Program-made: the position numbers and the translations under genes
Part shown: positions 18,729-34,782 of the stretch, one piece after another
How positions within the stretch are numbered: position 1 is the first letter of the stretch
Layout of the letters: every line of letters starts with the position of its first letter
NCBI RefSeq assembly: GCF_014218725.1
Contig: NZ_JABBJE010000001.1
Span: forward strand, 434,001 to 498,000
Source: Brevundimonas huaxiensis
Lineage (GTDB): Bacteria > Pseudomonadota > Alphaproteobacteria > Caulobacterales > Caulobacteraceae
DNA: 64,000 nucleotides
Direction of reading: 5' to 3'
The notes under the pieces: generated by a model
What the model saw: the letters and a program-made list of their open reading frames with translations, nothing else
Told to the model about the DNA's origin: nothing
Databases searched by the model: none

Positions 18729-19406
18729 ATGAAAATTCTGTTGGTGCTGACGTCGCACGATCAACTCGGCGACACGGGCAAGAAGACCGGCTTCTGGCTG
18801 GAAGAACTGGCGGCGCCCTATTACGCGCTGAAGGATGCGGGCGCGGAGATCGTGCTGGCCTCGCCCAAGGGCGGTCAGCCGCCGCTGGACCCCAAGAGCG
18901 ACGACCCCGACGCCCAGACCGACGATACGCGCCGGTTCAAGGCCGACCCCGAAGCCCAGGCCGCGTTGGCCTCGACCGTCGTCCTGTCGTCGGTGAAGGC
19001 CGAGGACTTCGACGCCGTCTTCTATCCCGGCGGACACGGACCGCTGTGGGACCTGGCGAACGACGCCGACTCCATCGCCCTGATCGAGGCCTTCGCCAAG
19101 GCGGACAAGCCGACCGGCTTCGTCTGTCATGCGCCCGGCGTGCTGAAGTCGGTGAACGGGCCGGACGGCAAGCCGCTGGTCAACGGTCGCAAGGTGACCG
19201 GCTTCACCAACTCCGAAGAGGAGGCCGTGGGCCTGACCGATGTGGTGCCGTTCCTGGTCGAGAACGTGCTGACCGCCAACGGCGGCGACTACTCCAAGGG
19301 GCCGGACTGGGGCTCCTATGTGTTGACCGACGGCAAGCTGGTGACCGGGCAGAACCCTGGCTCTTCGCACGCGGCGGCCGAGGCGCTGCTGAAGCTGTTG
19401 AAGTAA
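18729..19406 (+). CDS. DJ-1/PfpI family protein, Hsp31-like
   Basis: A 225-residue class I glutamine amidotransferase-like protein of the DJ-1/ThiJ/PfpI superfamily, closest in layout to Hsp31-like glyoxalase III proteins. The nucleophile elbow FVCHAPGVLKSV holds the reactive Cys. Near the N-terminus GFWLEELAAPYYAL carries the conserved Glu, and YPGGHGPLWDLA the oxyanion glycines. Likely a methylglyoxal-handling or protein-repair enzyme of the cytosol. ATG 18729 begins directly at the first beta strand. It is convergent with the first M61 peptidase, and a perfect hairpin separates them. Confidence 0.88.
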   Translation: MKILLVLTSHDQLGDTGKKTGFWLEELAAPYYALKDAGAEIVLASPKGGQPPLDPKSDDPDAQTDDTRRFKADPEAQAALASTVVLSSVKAEDFDAVFYPGGHGPLWDLANDADSIALIEAFAKADKPTGFVCHAPGVLKSVNGPDGKPLVNGRKVTGFTNSEEEAVGLTDVVPFLVENVLTANGGDYSKGPDWGSYVLTDGKLVTGQNPGSSHAAAEALLKLLK

Positions 19407-19413
19407 GGGTCGT

Positions 19414-19442
19414 GTCTCCTCCCCGCGAGGCGGGGAGGAGAC
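19414..19442. terminator. Bidirectional hairpin between DJ-1 gene and M61 peptidase gene
   Basis: Perfect 13-bp stem (19414-19426 with 19430-19442), three-base loop. The arms contain GTCTCCTCCCC, the same sequence family as the rnd/ppx hairpin at 1648-1676. Confidence 0.65.
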
Positions 19443-19446
19443 GCTT

Positions 19447-21447
19447 TCAGCGCCGGCGGGGCGCGAGGATGTCGGACAGGCGATCCGGCGCGCCCTCGAT
19501 CCGTTCAAGCCGCGGGTAGCGCAGGCCGTCGTGATAGGCGAAGGCCACCGTTCGGAAGCGATCGCCGGATTTCAGCAACAGTTCGATCGGGGCGTCGGTC
19601 CCTTTCGCCGCCGTGACGGCGTCGCGCAACACCTCGGCCGAGCCGGCCTTGCCGTTGACGGCGACCAGGCTCCAGCCGGCGCCGAGGCCTTGCTCGAAGG
19701 CGGGGCCGCCCCAACGGATGTTGGTCAGCTTGTCGCCAGACAGGGTGAAGCCCAGCGAATACTGGAAGTCGTTGGCCCAGCCGCTCTGGACCGACTTCTC
19801 CGCCACCGACGGCGTGTCGGTGTAGGTCAGTCGCCAGCCGCCACGCTCGATCCCGGCCAGCGGCGCCCTGGCGTCGGGGCCGACGGCGTCGAGGCGGGTG
19901 CGCAGGAAGGCGGCCCAAGCGTGCGGATAGACGGCGTTCAGGGCCGCGACGACATCTTCGAAGGTGTAGCCCTGAGGCGCCCATTCGCCGTCGTCGTGAC
20001 CGAAGAAGCCCTTGGCGAAATCATCCAGCGACTTACGGCCGTTGGTGCCCTCGCGGATCAGGGTGTCGGCGTCCAGCCAGACCAGCAGGCTTTCGCGGTA
20101 GTAGTCGCCGGTGCCGCGCATCCATGAGGTGAACTGGCCCGGCACGCGATAGCCCAGCAGATTGTGATTGTTGGTGTCCTGCAAGGCGCGCCACTGGCGG
20201 CCCGGCTGGTTGTCATAGAAGGCGGCGACGCTGGCCAGGGTGGCCAGGGCCACGTCCTTGGAATGCAGGCCGGAACGGGCGGCCAGTACGTCGCCCCAAT
20301 ATTCGGTTTGGCCCTCATACACCCACAGCAGGGTGTTCTGAGTCGGGACGTTGTGGTTGGCGGTCAGCTCGTCCGCCGGACGCATGAACTTGCCGTTCCA
20401 GGAGTGGGTGTATTCGTGCGGCAGCAGGCCCCGGTCGCCGGCGCTCTTGGTCCAGTTGGTGAAGAAGTCGGGCGCGCCGGTGTTCTCGGACGAGCGATGA
20501 TGCTCCAGCCCGATGCCGCCCATCTGATCCGTCAGGGCGAACAGGAATTCGTAGTTGTCGAAGTGGCGGGCGCCGAACAGGCGGTCGGCCTGCTGGACCA
20601 TGTTCTCGAACAGTTTCAGCTGGTCGTCGGTGGCGGCCAGACCCTTGGCCTCGTCGGCCAGGATGTTCAGGTGGACCCTTGATTCAGACGGGGCGCCGCT
20701 GGGGTCGATGTCCACGCGGCGATAATGGGCGCCGGCGAAGATGGGGCTGTCGATCAGGGTGTAGAGGTCGGTCGGGGCGAAGGTCGCCACGTCGCCGTCC
20801 TGAGACGCCGTGGTCAGGGCCGTGCCGTATTTCCAGCCGGCGGGCAGGACCACCGAGGGGGCGACCCGGATCTGGCGGCTGAAATAGCCGGCCGGATAGA
20901 GGATGGCCTTCTCCCACTGCAGATTGACCATGGCCGGGGTCATCAGCACGCGCCAGTTGGAGGCGTCGGGTTGGGTCAGCTGCTGGAACTGCACCTCGAT
21001 GCTGGTCACGCCCGCCGGAATGTCGAGGTGGAAGGCGTAAGGGTCCAGCGTGTCGCGCAGCCACTCGATGCGTCGGCCGTCGGCGGTGACGGTCAGGCCG
21101 GCCAACAGCTGGATCGGGCCGGTGGCGGCGTGGTTGCCGGGCAGGAACTTCGGATAGAGCAGCGTCAGCGGGCCAGGACCGGCGACCGGTATGGTCTGGC
21201 TGACGCGGATGATGCGGCGGTCCAGGTCGGTGATGTCGGCGCGGTATTGGATCACGCCCGGATATGGCTTGTCCTGCGGCGCCGGGATGGCCGGCTGGGC
21301 GCGGGGCAGGGCCAGCGGCGCCTGGGTCGCCTCGGTGACGACCGGAGTGGACTGGAAGGTCTGAGCTATCGCGGGAGCGGATGCGGCCGTCATCAGGACG
21401 GAGAGGCAGAAGGCGGTCAGGCGGGTGCGCGGCATTCGGTCATCCAC
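19447..21447 (-). CDS. M61 family metallopeptidase with C-terminal PDZ domain (copy 1)
   Basis: A 666-residue exported zinc aminopeptidase-like enzyme (glycyl aminopeptidase family M61). A signal peptide ends near ASAPAIAQ. An N-terminal beta domain (about 50-240) is followed by the thermolysin-like domain with HEYTH at residues 344-348 and the third zinc ligand E378 in LLWVYEGQTEYW. A C-terminal PDZ-like domain (about 555-640) covers the stretch around GGPAFEQGLGAGWSLVAVNG. The start is 21447 or the in-frame ATG four codons later. It follows a paralogue on the same strand, 223 nt away, with a repeat cluster between them. Substrates are probably small neutral or acidic N-terminal residues. 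Confidence 0.93.
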   Translation of the reverse strand: MDDRMPRTRLTAFCLSVLMTAASAPAIAQTFQSTPVVTEATQAPLALPRAQPAIPAPQDKPYPGVIQYRADITDLDRRIIRVSQTIPVAGPGPLTLLYPKFLPGNHAATGPIQLLAGLTVTADGRRIEWLRDTLDPYAFHLDIPAGVTSIEVQFQQLTQPDASNWRVLMTPAMVNLQWEKAILYPAGYFSRQIRVAPSVVLPAGWKYGTALTTASQDGDVATFAPTDLYTLIDSPIFAGAHYRRVDIDPSGAPSESRVHLNILADEAKGLAATDDQLKLFENMVQQADRLFGARHFDNYEFLFALTDQMGGIGLEHHRSSENTGAPDFFTNWTKSAGDRGLLPHEYTHSWNGKFMRPADELTANHNVPTQNTLLWVYEGQTEYWGDVLAARSGLHSKDVALATLASVAAFYDNQPGRQWRALQDTNNHNLLGYRVPGQFTSWMRGTGDYYRESLLVWLDADTLIREGTNGRKSLDDFAKGFFGHDDGEWAPQGYTFEDVVAALNAVYPHAWAAFLRTRLDAVGPDARAPLAGIERGGWRLTYTDTPSVAEKSVQSGWANDFQYSLGFTLSGDKLTNIRWGGPAFEQGLGAGWSLVAVNGKAGSAEVLRDAVTAAKGTDAPIELLLKSGDRFRTVAFAYHDGLRYPRLERIEGAPDRLSDILAPRRR

Positions 21448-21517
21448 ATCGGCAGGGGAGCCGCACCGTCGGGGGCGAGGGGCGATGCGTCAAGGGACAG
21501 ATGGCCGCGACCCTGAC

Positions 21518-21662
21518 CCCTCTCCCGTTGGGAGAGGGCTTGAGCGCACGACGGCGAAGCCGGCGTTCTGGCGCGAAAGGGTGAGGGTCGGGTGCGCGAG
21601 TCGGCCCGCCATCCGACCCTCATCCGACCCCTTCGGGGCCACCTTCTCCCAACGGGAGAAGG
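21518..21662. repeat. Cluster of three inverted repeats between M61 genes
   Basis: Three palindromes lie in 145 bp. CCCTCTCCC-GTT-GGGAGAGGG is at 21518-21538. TGAGGGTCGG at 21582-21591 pairs with CCGACCCTCA at 21613-21622. CCTTCTCCC-AAC-GGGAGAAGG is at 21642-21662. The first and last are near mirror images of each other. The layout is like an extragenic palindromic (REP/BIME-type) element. It probably limits read-through between the two peptidase genes. Confidence 0.75.
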
Positions 21663-21670
21663 GCAGTAAC

Positions 21671-23632
21671 TCAGCGCCGACGCGGCGTCAGGATGTCGCC
21701 TAGGCGGTCGGGCGTGCCGGGGATGCGTTCCAGGCGGGGGTAGCGCAGACCGTCGTGGTAGTCGAAGACGACGGTGCGGTATTGCTCGTCATCCTTGACG
21801 ATCAAGGTGACGGGCGTCGACGGATCCTTGGCTGCGGTGACGGCGTCGGTCAGGCGTTCGGCGCTGGCGGCCTGCCCGTTGACGGCGACGATCTCCATCC
21901 CGGCGGCCAGGCCCGACTTGAAGGCCAGGCCGTTCCACTGGACGCTGCGAATCCTGTTGCCCTCGCCGGTCTGGAAGCCCAGCGAATAGGTGAAGTCGTT
22001 GCGTTTCAGCTCGGCATACAGGGTCTTCATATAATCGGTGGGCTTGTCCGAATAGGCCAGCCGCCAGCCGCCGCGCGCCAGACCGTCCAGCGGGGCGCGG
22101 GCCTCGGGGCCGTCGGCGTCCAGTCGGGTACGCAGGAAGGTCGCCCAGTCATTGGCGACGACGCCGTTCAGGGCCGCGACCACATCCTCGAACGTATAGG
22201 GAGCGGGCGTATAGCTGCCGTCCTGGACGCCGTAGAAGGCGCGGGCGAAGTCGTCGAGCGACTTCCTGCCGCCGGTCTTTTCGCGGATCGTCGTGTCGAC
22301 GTCGAGCCAGATCAACTGGCCCTCGGAATAGTAGTCCTCGTCGCGTTGCCACGACAGCCAGCCCTTGGGCTGGCGCTGGCTGATGATGGGGTCGTTGGTC
22401 GTGTCCTGCATCGCGCGCCATTCGCGGCCGACGCGCGTGTCGAAGGTCGCGGCGGTCATGGCCAGGGCGTCCATCGCCTGTTGCTTGCTGAGCAGGCCCG
22501 AGCGGGCGGCGATCACTTGGCCATAGTACTGCGTCTGGCCTTCATAGACCCACAGCAGGCTGTTCTGCAGGGGGCTGTTGAAGTTGGGCACATACTGGTC
22601 GGCGGGGCGGCGCCATTTGCCGTCCCAGGAGTGGTTCATTTCGTGGCTGAGCAGGTCACGGTCGGACAGATGGGTATCCCAGCCGGTGAAGAAGGCGGGA
22701 TCGACCGAGTTTTCCGAACTGCGGTGATGCTCCAGCCCGATGCCGCCCAGCTTGTCCGTCATGGCGATCAGGAAGTCGTAGTGGTCGAAATGGCGCGCGC
22801 CATACAGGCGGTCCATCTGGGCGACCAGATTGCGCAGGATCTGGATCTGCTCGTCCGTCGCGTTCAGGCTGTCGGCCTTGTCGGCGACGATGTTGGCGCG
22901 AACGGGCGAGCGGCCGCCGGGATCGAGGTCGATCTGGCGATAGTGGACGCCGGCGAAGACCGGGCTGTCGATCAACACCTCCAGATTGACGGGCTTGAAC
23001 GTCTGGACGTCGCCGGCCTTGCTGTCGGGCTCCAGCGCCGTGCCGAACTGCCAGCCAGCGGGGAATTTGACCGTGGGCTGGACCGTGATGTTCCGCGACC
23101 AGTGGCCGGCGGGATAGAGCAGCATCTTCTCCCACTGGATGTTCAGCATCTCGGGCGTCATCGTGATGCGGCCCTGATTGCCGGTCGTCGGCGACAGGTG
23201 CTGCAGGGTGATGTCCAGCGTCGTCGCACCGGCCGGGACGACCACGTGGTAGGCGAAGGGATGCAGGGTGTCGCGGACCCACTGCACGCGCTGGCCGTTC
23301 GCGGTGATCTCGATGCCGGCCAGCTGCGCGATGGGGCCGACGGGGCCGTGGTTGCCCGGCAGCCATTCGGGGAAGAACAGGGTCATCGGTCCCGCCTGGG
23401 CGACCGGGATCGTTTCCTTCACCGCAAAGATGTGCTGGGCCAGATTGGTGGCGTCGACGTCCAGGGTGATGACGCCGGGATAGGCGACGTCCCGCGCGTC
23501 CGGAATCGCAGGCAGGGGCGCGGGCAGGGCGGGCGGTGTGGTCGAGGCCTGCTGCGCCAGGGCGGCCGGGGCGGTCGAGACGAGCAGAAGAGCGAGGCCG
23601 AGAGGGGCGGCGCGCAGGCAAGAACGGATCAT
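21671..23632 (-). CDS. M61 family metallopeptidase with C-terminal PDZ domain (copy 2)
   Basis: A 653-residue paralogue of the preceding peptidase, obviously a tandem duplication. The shared blocks include WLRDTL/WVRDTL, LPGNHG, GGIGLEHHRSSEN and the C-terminal RYPRLERI. A signal peptide ends near APAALAQ. The zinc site is HEMNH (residues 330-334) with E364 in LLWVYEGQTQYY. The PDZ-like segment surrounds FKSGLAAGMEIVAVNGQ. Both copies keep all zinc ligands, so neither looks dead. Differences around the HExxH motif (EYTH against EMNH) may change specificity. It is upstream of copy 1 on the same strand. The function outside the cell or in the periplasm is inferred from the signal. Confidence 0.93.
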   Translation of the reverse strand: MIRSCLRAAPLGLALLLVSTAPAALAQQASTTPPALPAPLPAIPDARDVAYPGVITLDVDATNLAQHIFAVKETIPVAQAGPMTLFFPEWLPGNHGPVGPIAQLAGIEITANGQRVQWVRDTLHPFAYHVVVPAGATTLDITLQHLSPTTGNQGRITMTPEMLNIQWEKMLLYPAGHWSRNITVQPTVKFPAGWQFGTALEPDSKAGDVQTFKPVNLEVLIDSPVFAGVHYRQIDLDPGGRSPVRANIVADKADSLNATDEQIQILRNLVAQMDRLYGARHFDHYDFLIAMTDKLGGIGLEHHRSSENSVDPAFFTGWDTHLSDRDLLSHEMNHSWDGKWRRPADQYVPNFNSPLQNSLLWVYEGQTQYYGQVIAARSGLLSKQQAMDALAMTAATFDTRVGREWRAMQDTTNDPIISQRQPKGWLSWQRDEDYYSEGQLIWLDVDTTIREKTGGRKSLDDFARAFYGVQDGSYTPAPYTFEDVVAALNGVVANDWATFLRTRLDADGPEARAPLDGLARGGWRLAYSDKPTDYMKTLYAELKRNDFTYSLGFQTGEGNRIRSVQWNGLAFKSGLAAGMEIVAVNGQAASAERLTDAVTAAKDPSTPVTLIVKDDEQYRTVVFDYHDGLRYPRLERIPGTPDRLGDILTPRRR

Positions 23633-23703
23633 CGAATACTCTTCAGGCGACTGGGGGAGCCGCGACAGTCCGACGCAGGGGGCGGGGCGTCAAGCGTCAG
23701 CGC

Positions 23704-23767
23704 TGATCCGAAATTGCACTGCACCCCGAAAACGCGTGCAAAATGCAAGGAGGTGCAATTTCGATCA
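23704..23767. repeat. Long inverted repeat overlapping the stop of the HTH gene
   Basis: Arms GAAATTGCAC (23710-23719) and GTGCAATTTC (23753-23762) are perfect complements. With one unpaired C they extend to TGATC/GATCA, giving 15-bp arms around a 33-nt centre. The centre itself has further TGCA-containing words (GTGCAAAATGCA). It lies between the M61 copy 2 start and the HTH gene, overlapping the latter's stop codon. It could be a terminator, operator cluster or relic of an integration site. Confidence 0.7.
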
Positions 23768-24259
23768 GTCTTCTTCCATCGGACGCAGGGGCGGCGTGGT
23801 GGGCAGGTTGTGCTGTCGTTTCGGGTCGTTGGCCATGCCCCGGTAGTAGCGCACAGCATGGTCGTCGATCTTGGCGATGGCCTCCAGATCCTTGTGCAGC
23901 CGGGACCAGCCCCGCGCCTCGATCAGCTTGCCGTCGATCATCGCCCGTGAAGCATTGGCCCAGGCCAGACGCGCCATGTCGGCGGCGTTGCAGGGCAGGC
24001 GCTGGTCGATGGCGTCCAACTCATAGGCGTCGAGCGGTTCGAAAACCGCGCCGTGCGGCTGGTCCGATCGGCGCCAGCCCTCCGTGCGAGCGCGCCAACG
24101 GAAGGTCGACAGACTGAGACCGTGGCGCGCGCAGACCTCCTGGGCGAACCCCCCGGCGAGATAGTCTTTGCGGGCGGCGGCCCAGGTTGCGGCGGACCGT
24201 CGGGTCCAGTCGGGCGAGTTTGGATTGGGATCGGAGATGTCATCGGTCATGCCGCCCAT
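23765..24259 (-). CDS. Helix-turn-helix protein of unknown function
   Basis: A 164-residue soluble protein I do not recognise as a named family. A segment at about residues 37-62 (FAQEVCARHGLSLSTFRWRA) has the spacing of a helix-turn-helix, of the kind found in phage small terminases and transposase-like DNA-binding proteins. The remaining half is charged and helical, and its C-terminus is proline-rich (LPTTPPLRPMEED). It starts at 24259 or at the in-frame ATG three codons later. No phage genes are nearby. A long inverted repeat overlaps its stop codon. It might be a local regulator, but its target cannot be named. Confidence 0.7.
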   Translation of the reverse strand: MGGMTDDISDPNPNSPDWTRRSAATWAAARKDYLAGGFAQEVCARHGLSLSTFRWRARTEGWRRSDQPHGAVFEPLDAYELDAIDQRLPCNAADMARLAWANASRAMIDGKLIEARGWSRLHKDLEAIAKIDDHAVRYYRGMANDPKRQHNLPTTPPLRPMEED

Positions 24260-24382
24260 GATGCGGGCGGCGTCGGGTATGGCCGGAACAATGACGCTTC
24301 GAGCGCATAAGCCGTTGAATAGGCAGCGGTCAGGATGTCGAAATAGGATGGAGCGCGGGCGCCAGCCATCCTGTTTCGGTCT

Positions 24383-24934
24383 TCAGCTTGGCTTGACGTC
24401 CAGCAGTTCGACAGAGAAGCGCAGGGTGGAATTGGGGGGCAGTTCGTCGCCGCCGACCCAGCGCGAGCCGTAGCCCAGCGAGGCGGGGATGACGAACTCG
24501 TAGATCTCTCCGACGCGCATCAGGGCCACGCCCTCGGTCCAGCCCTTGATGACGCGGTTCAGCGGAAACTCGGCCGGTTCGTTGCGGGCGTAGGAACTGT
24601 CGAACTCGCGCCCGTCGATGAAGGTCCCGCGATAGTGGACCTTGACCGTGTCGGTCGCCTTGGGCTGAGCGCCCTCGGGGTGGGCCTTGCCGACGCGGCG
24701 ATATTGCAGGCCGCTTTCGGTGGTGGTCCAGCCGCGTCGGGCGCCGTTCCAGGCGAGGTAGGCGGTGTTGCCGGCGTCCCAGGCCTGCTGCGGCGTCAAG
24801 GCGCCCTGGCCGTTGACCTGATCCGCGGCGCGCGCAGCGGCCGAAGCCGTCTCGGCATAGGTCACCGGCTCGCGGTGGGTGGCGCAGGCGGAGAGGGCGA
24901 GAGCGGCGAGAAGGGGCAGGGCGATCCGTGTCAT
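24383..24934 (-). CDS. FKBP-type peptidyl-prolyl isomerase lipoprotein
   Basis: A 183-residue periplasmic, lipid-anchored prolyl isomerase. The signal ends in lipobox LSAC (Cys17). A short alanine-rich spacer follows. The FKBP domain occupies about residues 65-183 and includes [20 protein letters not shown], the active-site stretch [16 protein letters not shown] and the closing ASLGYG and [10 protein letters not shown]. The key aromatic and aspartate residues of FKBP active sites are present. It is divergent from rpoB across a 339-nt gap and probably aids folding of exported proteins. Confidence 0.93.
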   Translation of the reverse strand: MTRIALPLLAALALSACATHREPVTYAETASAAARAADQVNGQGALTPQQAWDAGNTAYLAWNGARRGWTTTESGLQYRRVGKAHPEGAQPKATDTVKVHYRGTFIDGREFDSSYARNEPAEFPLNRVIKGWTEGVALMRVGEIYEFVIPASLGYGSRWVGGDELPPNSTLRFSVELLDVKPS

Positions 24935-25273
24935 AAGGCGACGCTAGATCAGCCCATCGTCGCTCGCAACGAGATTGCTCGGCTCTGTCGAAAAGGTTCC
25001 CGGGGCCTTTATTTCGTCGCGAATGCGCGTATATGTGCGCGCTCCGCAACACTCCACATGAGTCTGCGCGCAAGCGCCGAGGCCCGGTCCGTCGCCCTCC
25101 GACCGAGCGAAGGCGCGGCTCCTTCCCAGGGAGCCGGTCCATTTCAGGCATCCTGGCCCGGCAGCGGGCCGAGGGTGGATGCCGAAACCCTGGCTGCGGA
25201 CGCGGAAACGCGCGCCGTGGCTGCTGCATTTCACGCACGTCTTCCCCGGGACGTGCGCCATGGGAAACACTGA
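24935..25273 (+). promoter_or_regulatory. rpoB upstream region with bipartite leader hairpin
   Basis: A 339-nt gap between divergent FKBP and rpoB genes with no convincing ORF. Its clearest structure is a two-tier stem: outer GGCATCC/GGATGCC (25147-25153/25177-25183) and inner GGCCCG-GCAG-CGGGCC (25155-25170), ending 90 nt before the rpoB start. A second hairpin, GGCTCC/GGAGCC, lies upstream of it at about 25118-25136. Since rplJL ends at a terminator 7.7 kb away, rpoBC must have its own promoter here; I could not pick one with confidence. Confidence 0.5.
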
Positions 25274-29389
<4,116 letters not shown>

Positions 29390-29401
29390 TCCGGATCACG
29401 A

Positions 29402-29430
29402 GCCCTCTCTCGCCACGGCGGGGGAGGGCG
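29402..29430 (+). other. Imperfect hairpin between rpoB and rpoC
   Basis: GCCCTC (29402-29407) pairs with GAGGGC (29424-29429); inner pairs with two G-T wobbles extend it to a small loop. There is no T-run, so it is probably not a terminator. Its arms resemble the CCCTCTCC/GGAGAGGG family seen at 21518 and 57571. Confidence 0.4.
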
Positions 29431-29492
29431 ATCCCTCCGCTTTTCTCCGTTCTGAATAATTTTCGCGGGTCAGCCCCGCAGAAGGAATCAAG

Positions 29493-33689
<4,197 letters not shown>

Positions 33690-33719
33690 TCTTCCGCTTC
33701 CCGAGCGAAGACAAGAAGA

Positions 33720-33750
33720 GGGCGGCGCCGGCGACGGCGTCGCCCTTTTT
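33720..33750 (+). terminator. Terminator after rpoC
   Basis: Eleven-bp stem (33720-33730 with 33735-33745, one G-T pair), GCGA tetraloop, five-T tract 33746-33750. Confidence 0.93.
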
Positions 33751-33811
33751 CTATGACTTGACGCGTGCCCGGATTGCGGTGAACTAAACCAGGGTTGTTT
33801 GGAGGGCCGCC

Positions 33812-33943
33812 ATGACGAAAGCCGACAAGGTGTTGTGGGGCCTAACGGCTGTGATGCTGTCGCTCTTCGTCGTCGTCGAAGCCAAGACGATGATGCTCAA
33901 CCTCGGCGCAGCCATGCACGACGCCTACTGCCAGGATCACTGA
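33812..33943 (+). CDS. Single-span membrane microprotein (43 aa)
   Basis: Encodes MTKADKVLWGLTAVMLSLFV, then VVEAKTMMLNLGAAMHDAYCQDH. One hydrophobic segment (about residues 7-22) is flanked by a lysine-containing N-terminus and a polar tail with a single Cys. A strong GGAGGG ribosome site (33801-33806) is well placed for ATG 33812. TTGACG at 33758-33763 may be the -35 of its own promoter, just after the rpoC terminator. It is convergent with the three-gene paralogue operon and its stop codon lies two bases from that operon's last stop. I recognise no family. The ribosome site and clean membrane segment support reality. Confidence 0.65.
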   Translation: MTKADKVLWGLTAVMLSLFVVVEAKTMMLNLGAAMHDAYCQDH

Positions 33944-33945
33944 CC

Positions 33946-34782
33946 TCAGTCTTTCCACCGCTCCATCGGGGCCGAAGCGCCCGGCGTGATCGGTGCGCCG
34001 CCGGCCCGGTGGCCGTCGCGTCGGGTCTGGACGTTGCGGGTCGAGTCCGGCGTCAGCGACGGGTTCAACTGAGCGCCGGCGCAGCCCGTGCCGAAGTTCG
34101 AGCCGACGCAGTCCGCCGGGCCCACCACGCCGACCCCGCCGGACAGAGGACGACGCCGCGCCTCCCATTCGGCCAGACGCCGCGCCCCCTCGCGCGCAAA
34201 GGCGGCGTCACGCTCGGGGTTGCCCGTGCCGGTGATCGGGGCGGCGTTCATGCCGCGTCGCATGGCGTCCTCGCGGCAATGGGCGCGCTCGGCGGCGTTG
34301 AGCTGTTGCGGCGTGGTGCAGCCGATCAGGCCCTGACGCAGAACGCGGGACATGGCCCCGGCGCGGTCGTTCGGATTGACCGTCCAGGCGTCCGGCGGGG
34401 CGGGCGCGCCCTGGGGCGTGGGGGCGGCGATTCGCGGACGGATCGGGGCGGGGCGACTGTCCGGAGCGGACGCATCCCTGTCTGTGGGAGCAGGGGCGAT
34501 GCCGCCAGCGTCGCGCGATGCGGACATGGCGACGGGCTCGGGCGTCTGAATCGCAGGGCGAGGCCGCTCGTTCGGCAGCAGAGGGCGTGGGCTGATGTCG
34601 ATGTAGAGCGGGCGTGAATCGGGCGAGCTCGGCGGCGCGTCAATCCCCAGTGCGGTCAGGGACAGGGTGGCGATCAGCCCGGTGTTGATGACGACCGAGG
34701 CTGTGGCCAAGGCGACCTTGCGCCAGTCCGGACGCGCTCGTCGCGACCATGGGCCAGGGGAGGGCGCGGAGGCGGCGGTCAT
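33946..34782 (-). CDS. Membrane-anchored, Pro-rich, four-Cys protein of unknown family (paralogue C)
   Basis: A 278-residue protein with a basic N-terminus and one membrane span (about residues 21-45, KVALATASVVINTGLIATLS). The TonB-like strand PLYIDISPRP follows, then a long Pro/Ala-rich linker to about residue 130. A C-terminal module begins DAWTVNP and holds GCTTPQQLNAAERAHC (C-x13-C). It then has GTGNPERDAAFAREGARRLA and a second pair DCVGSNFGTGC (C-x8-C). The periplasmic part probably has two disulfides. It is third in a minus-strand operon, overlapping gene B by ATGA. Its sequence motifs recur in B and partly in A. There is no TonB C-terminal domain. Function unknown. Confidence 0.8.
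   Translation of the reverse strand: MTAASAPSPGPWSRRARPDWRKVALATASVVINTGLIATLSLTALGIDAPPSSPDSRPLYIDISPRPLLPNERPRPAIQTPEPVAMSASRDAGGIAPAPTDRDASAPDSRPAPIRPRIAAPTPQGAPAPPDAWTVNPNDRAGAMSRVLRQGLIGCTTPQQLNAAERAHCREDAMRRGMNAAPITGTGNPERDAAFAREGARRLAEWEARRRPLSGGVGVVGPADCVGSNFGTGCAGAQLNPSLTPDSTRNVQTRRDGHRAGGAPITPGASAPMERWKD

Noticed and set aside
21755..23950. Plus-strand open frame of 731 codons opposite M61 copy 2
   Set aside because: Shadow of the peptidase gene, which has a signal peptide, zinc site and PDZ domain in the other strand.
23765..24259. Prophage or mobile element signalled by the terminase-like HTH gene
   Set aside because: No other phage, integrase or transposase genes nearby; flanking genes are ordinary chromosomal ones.
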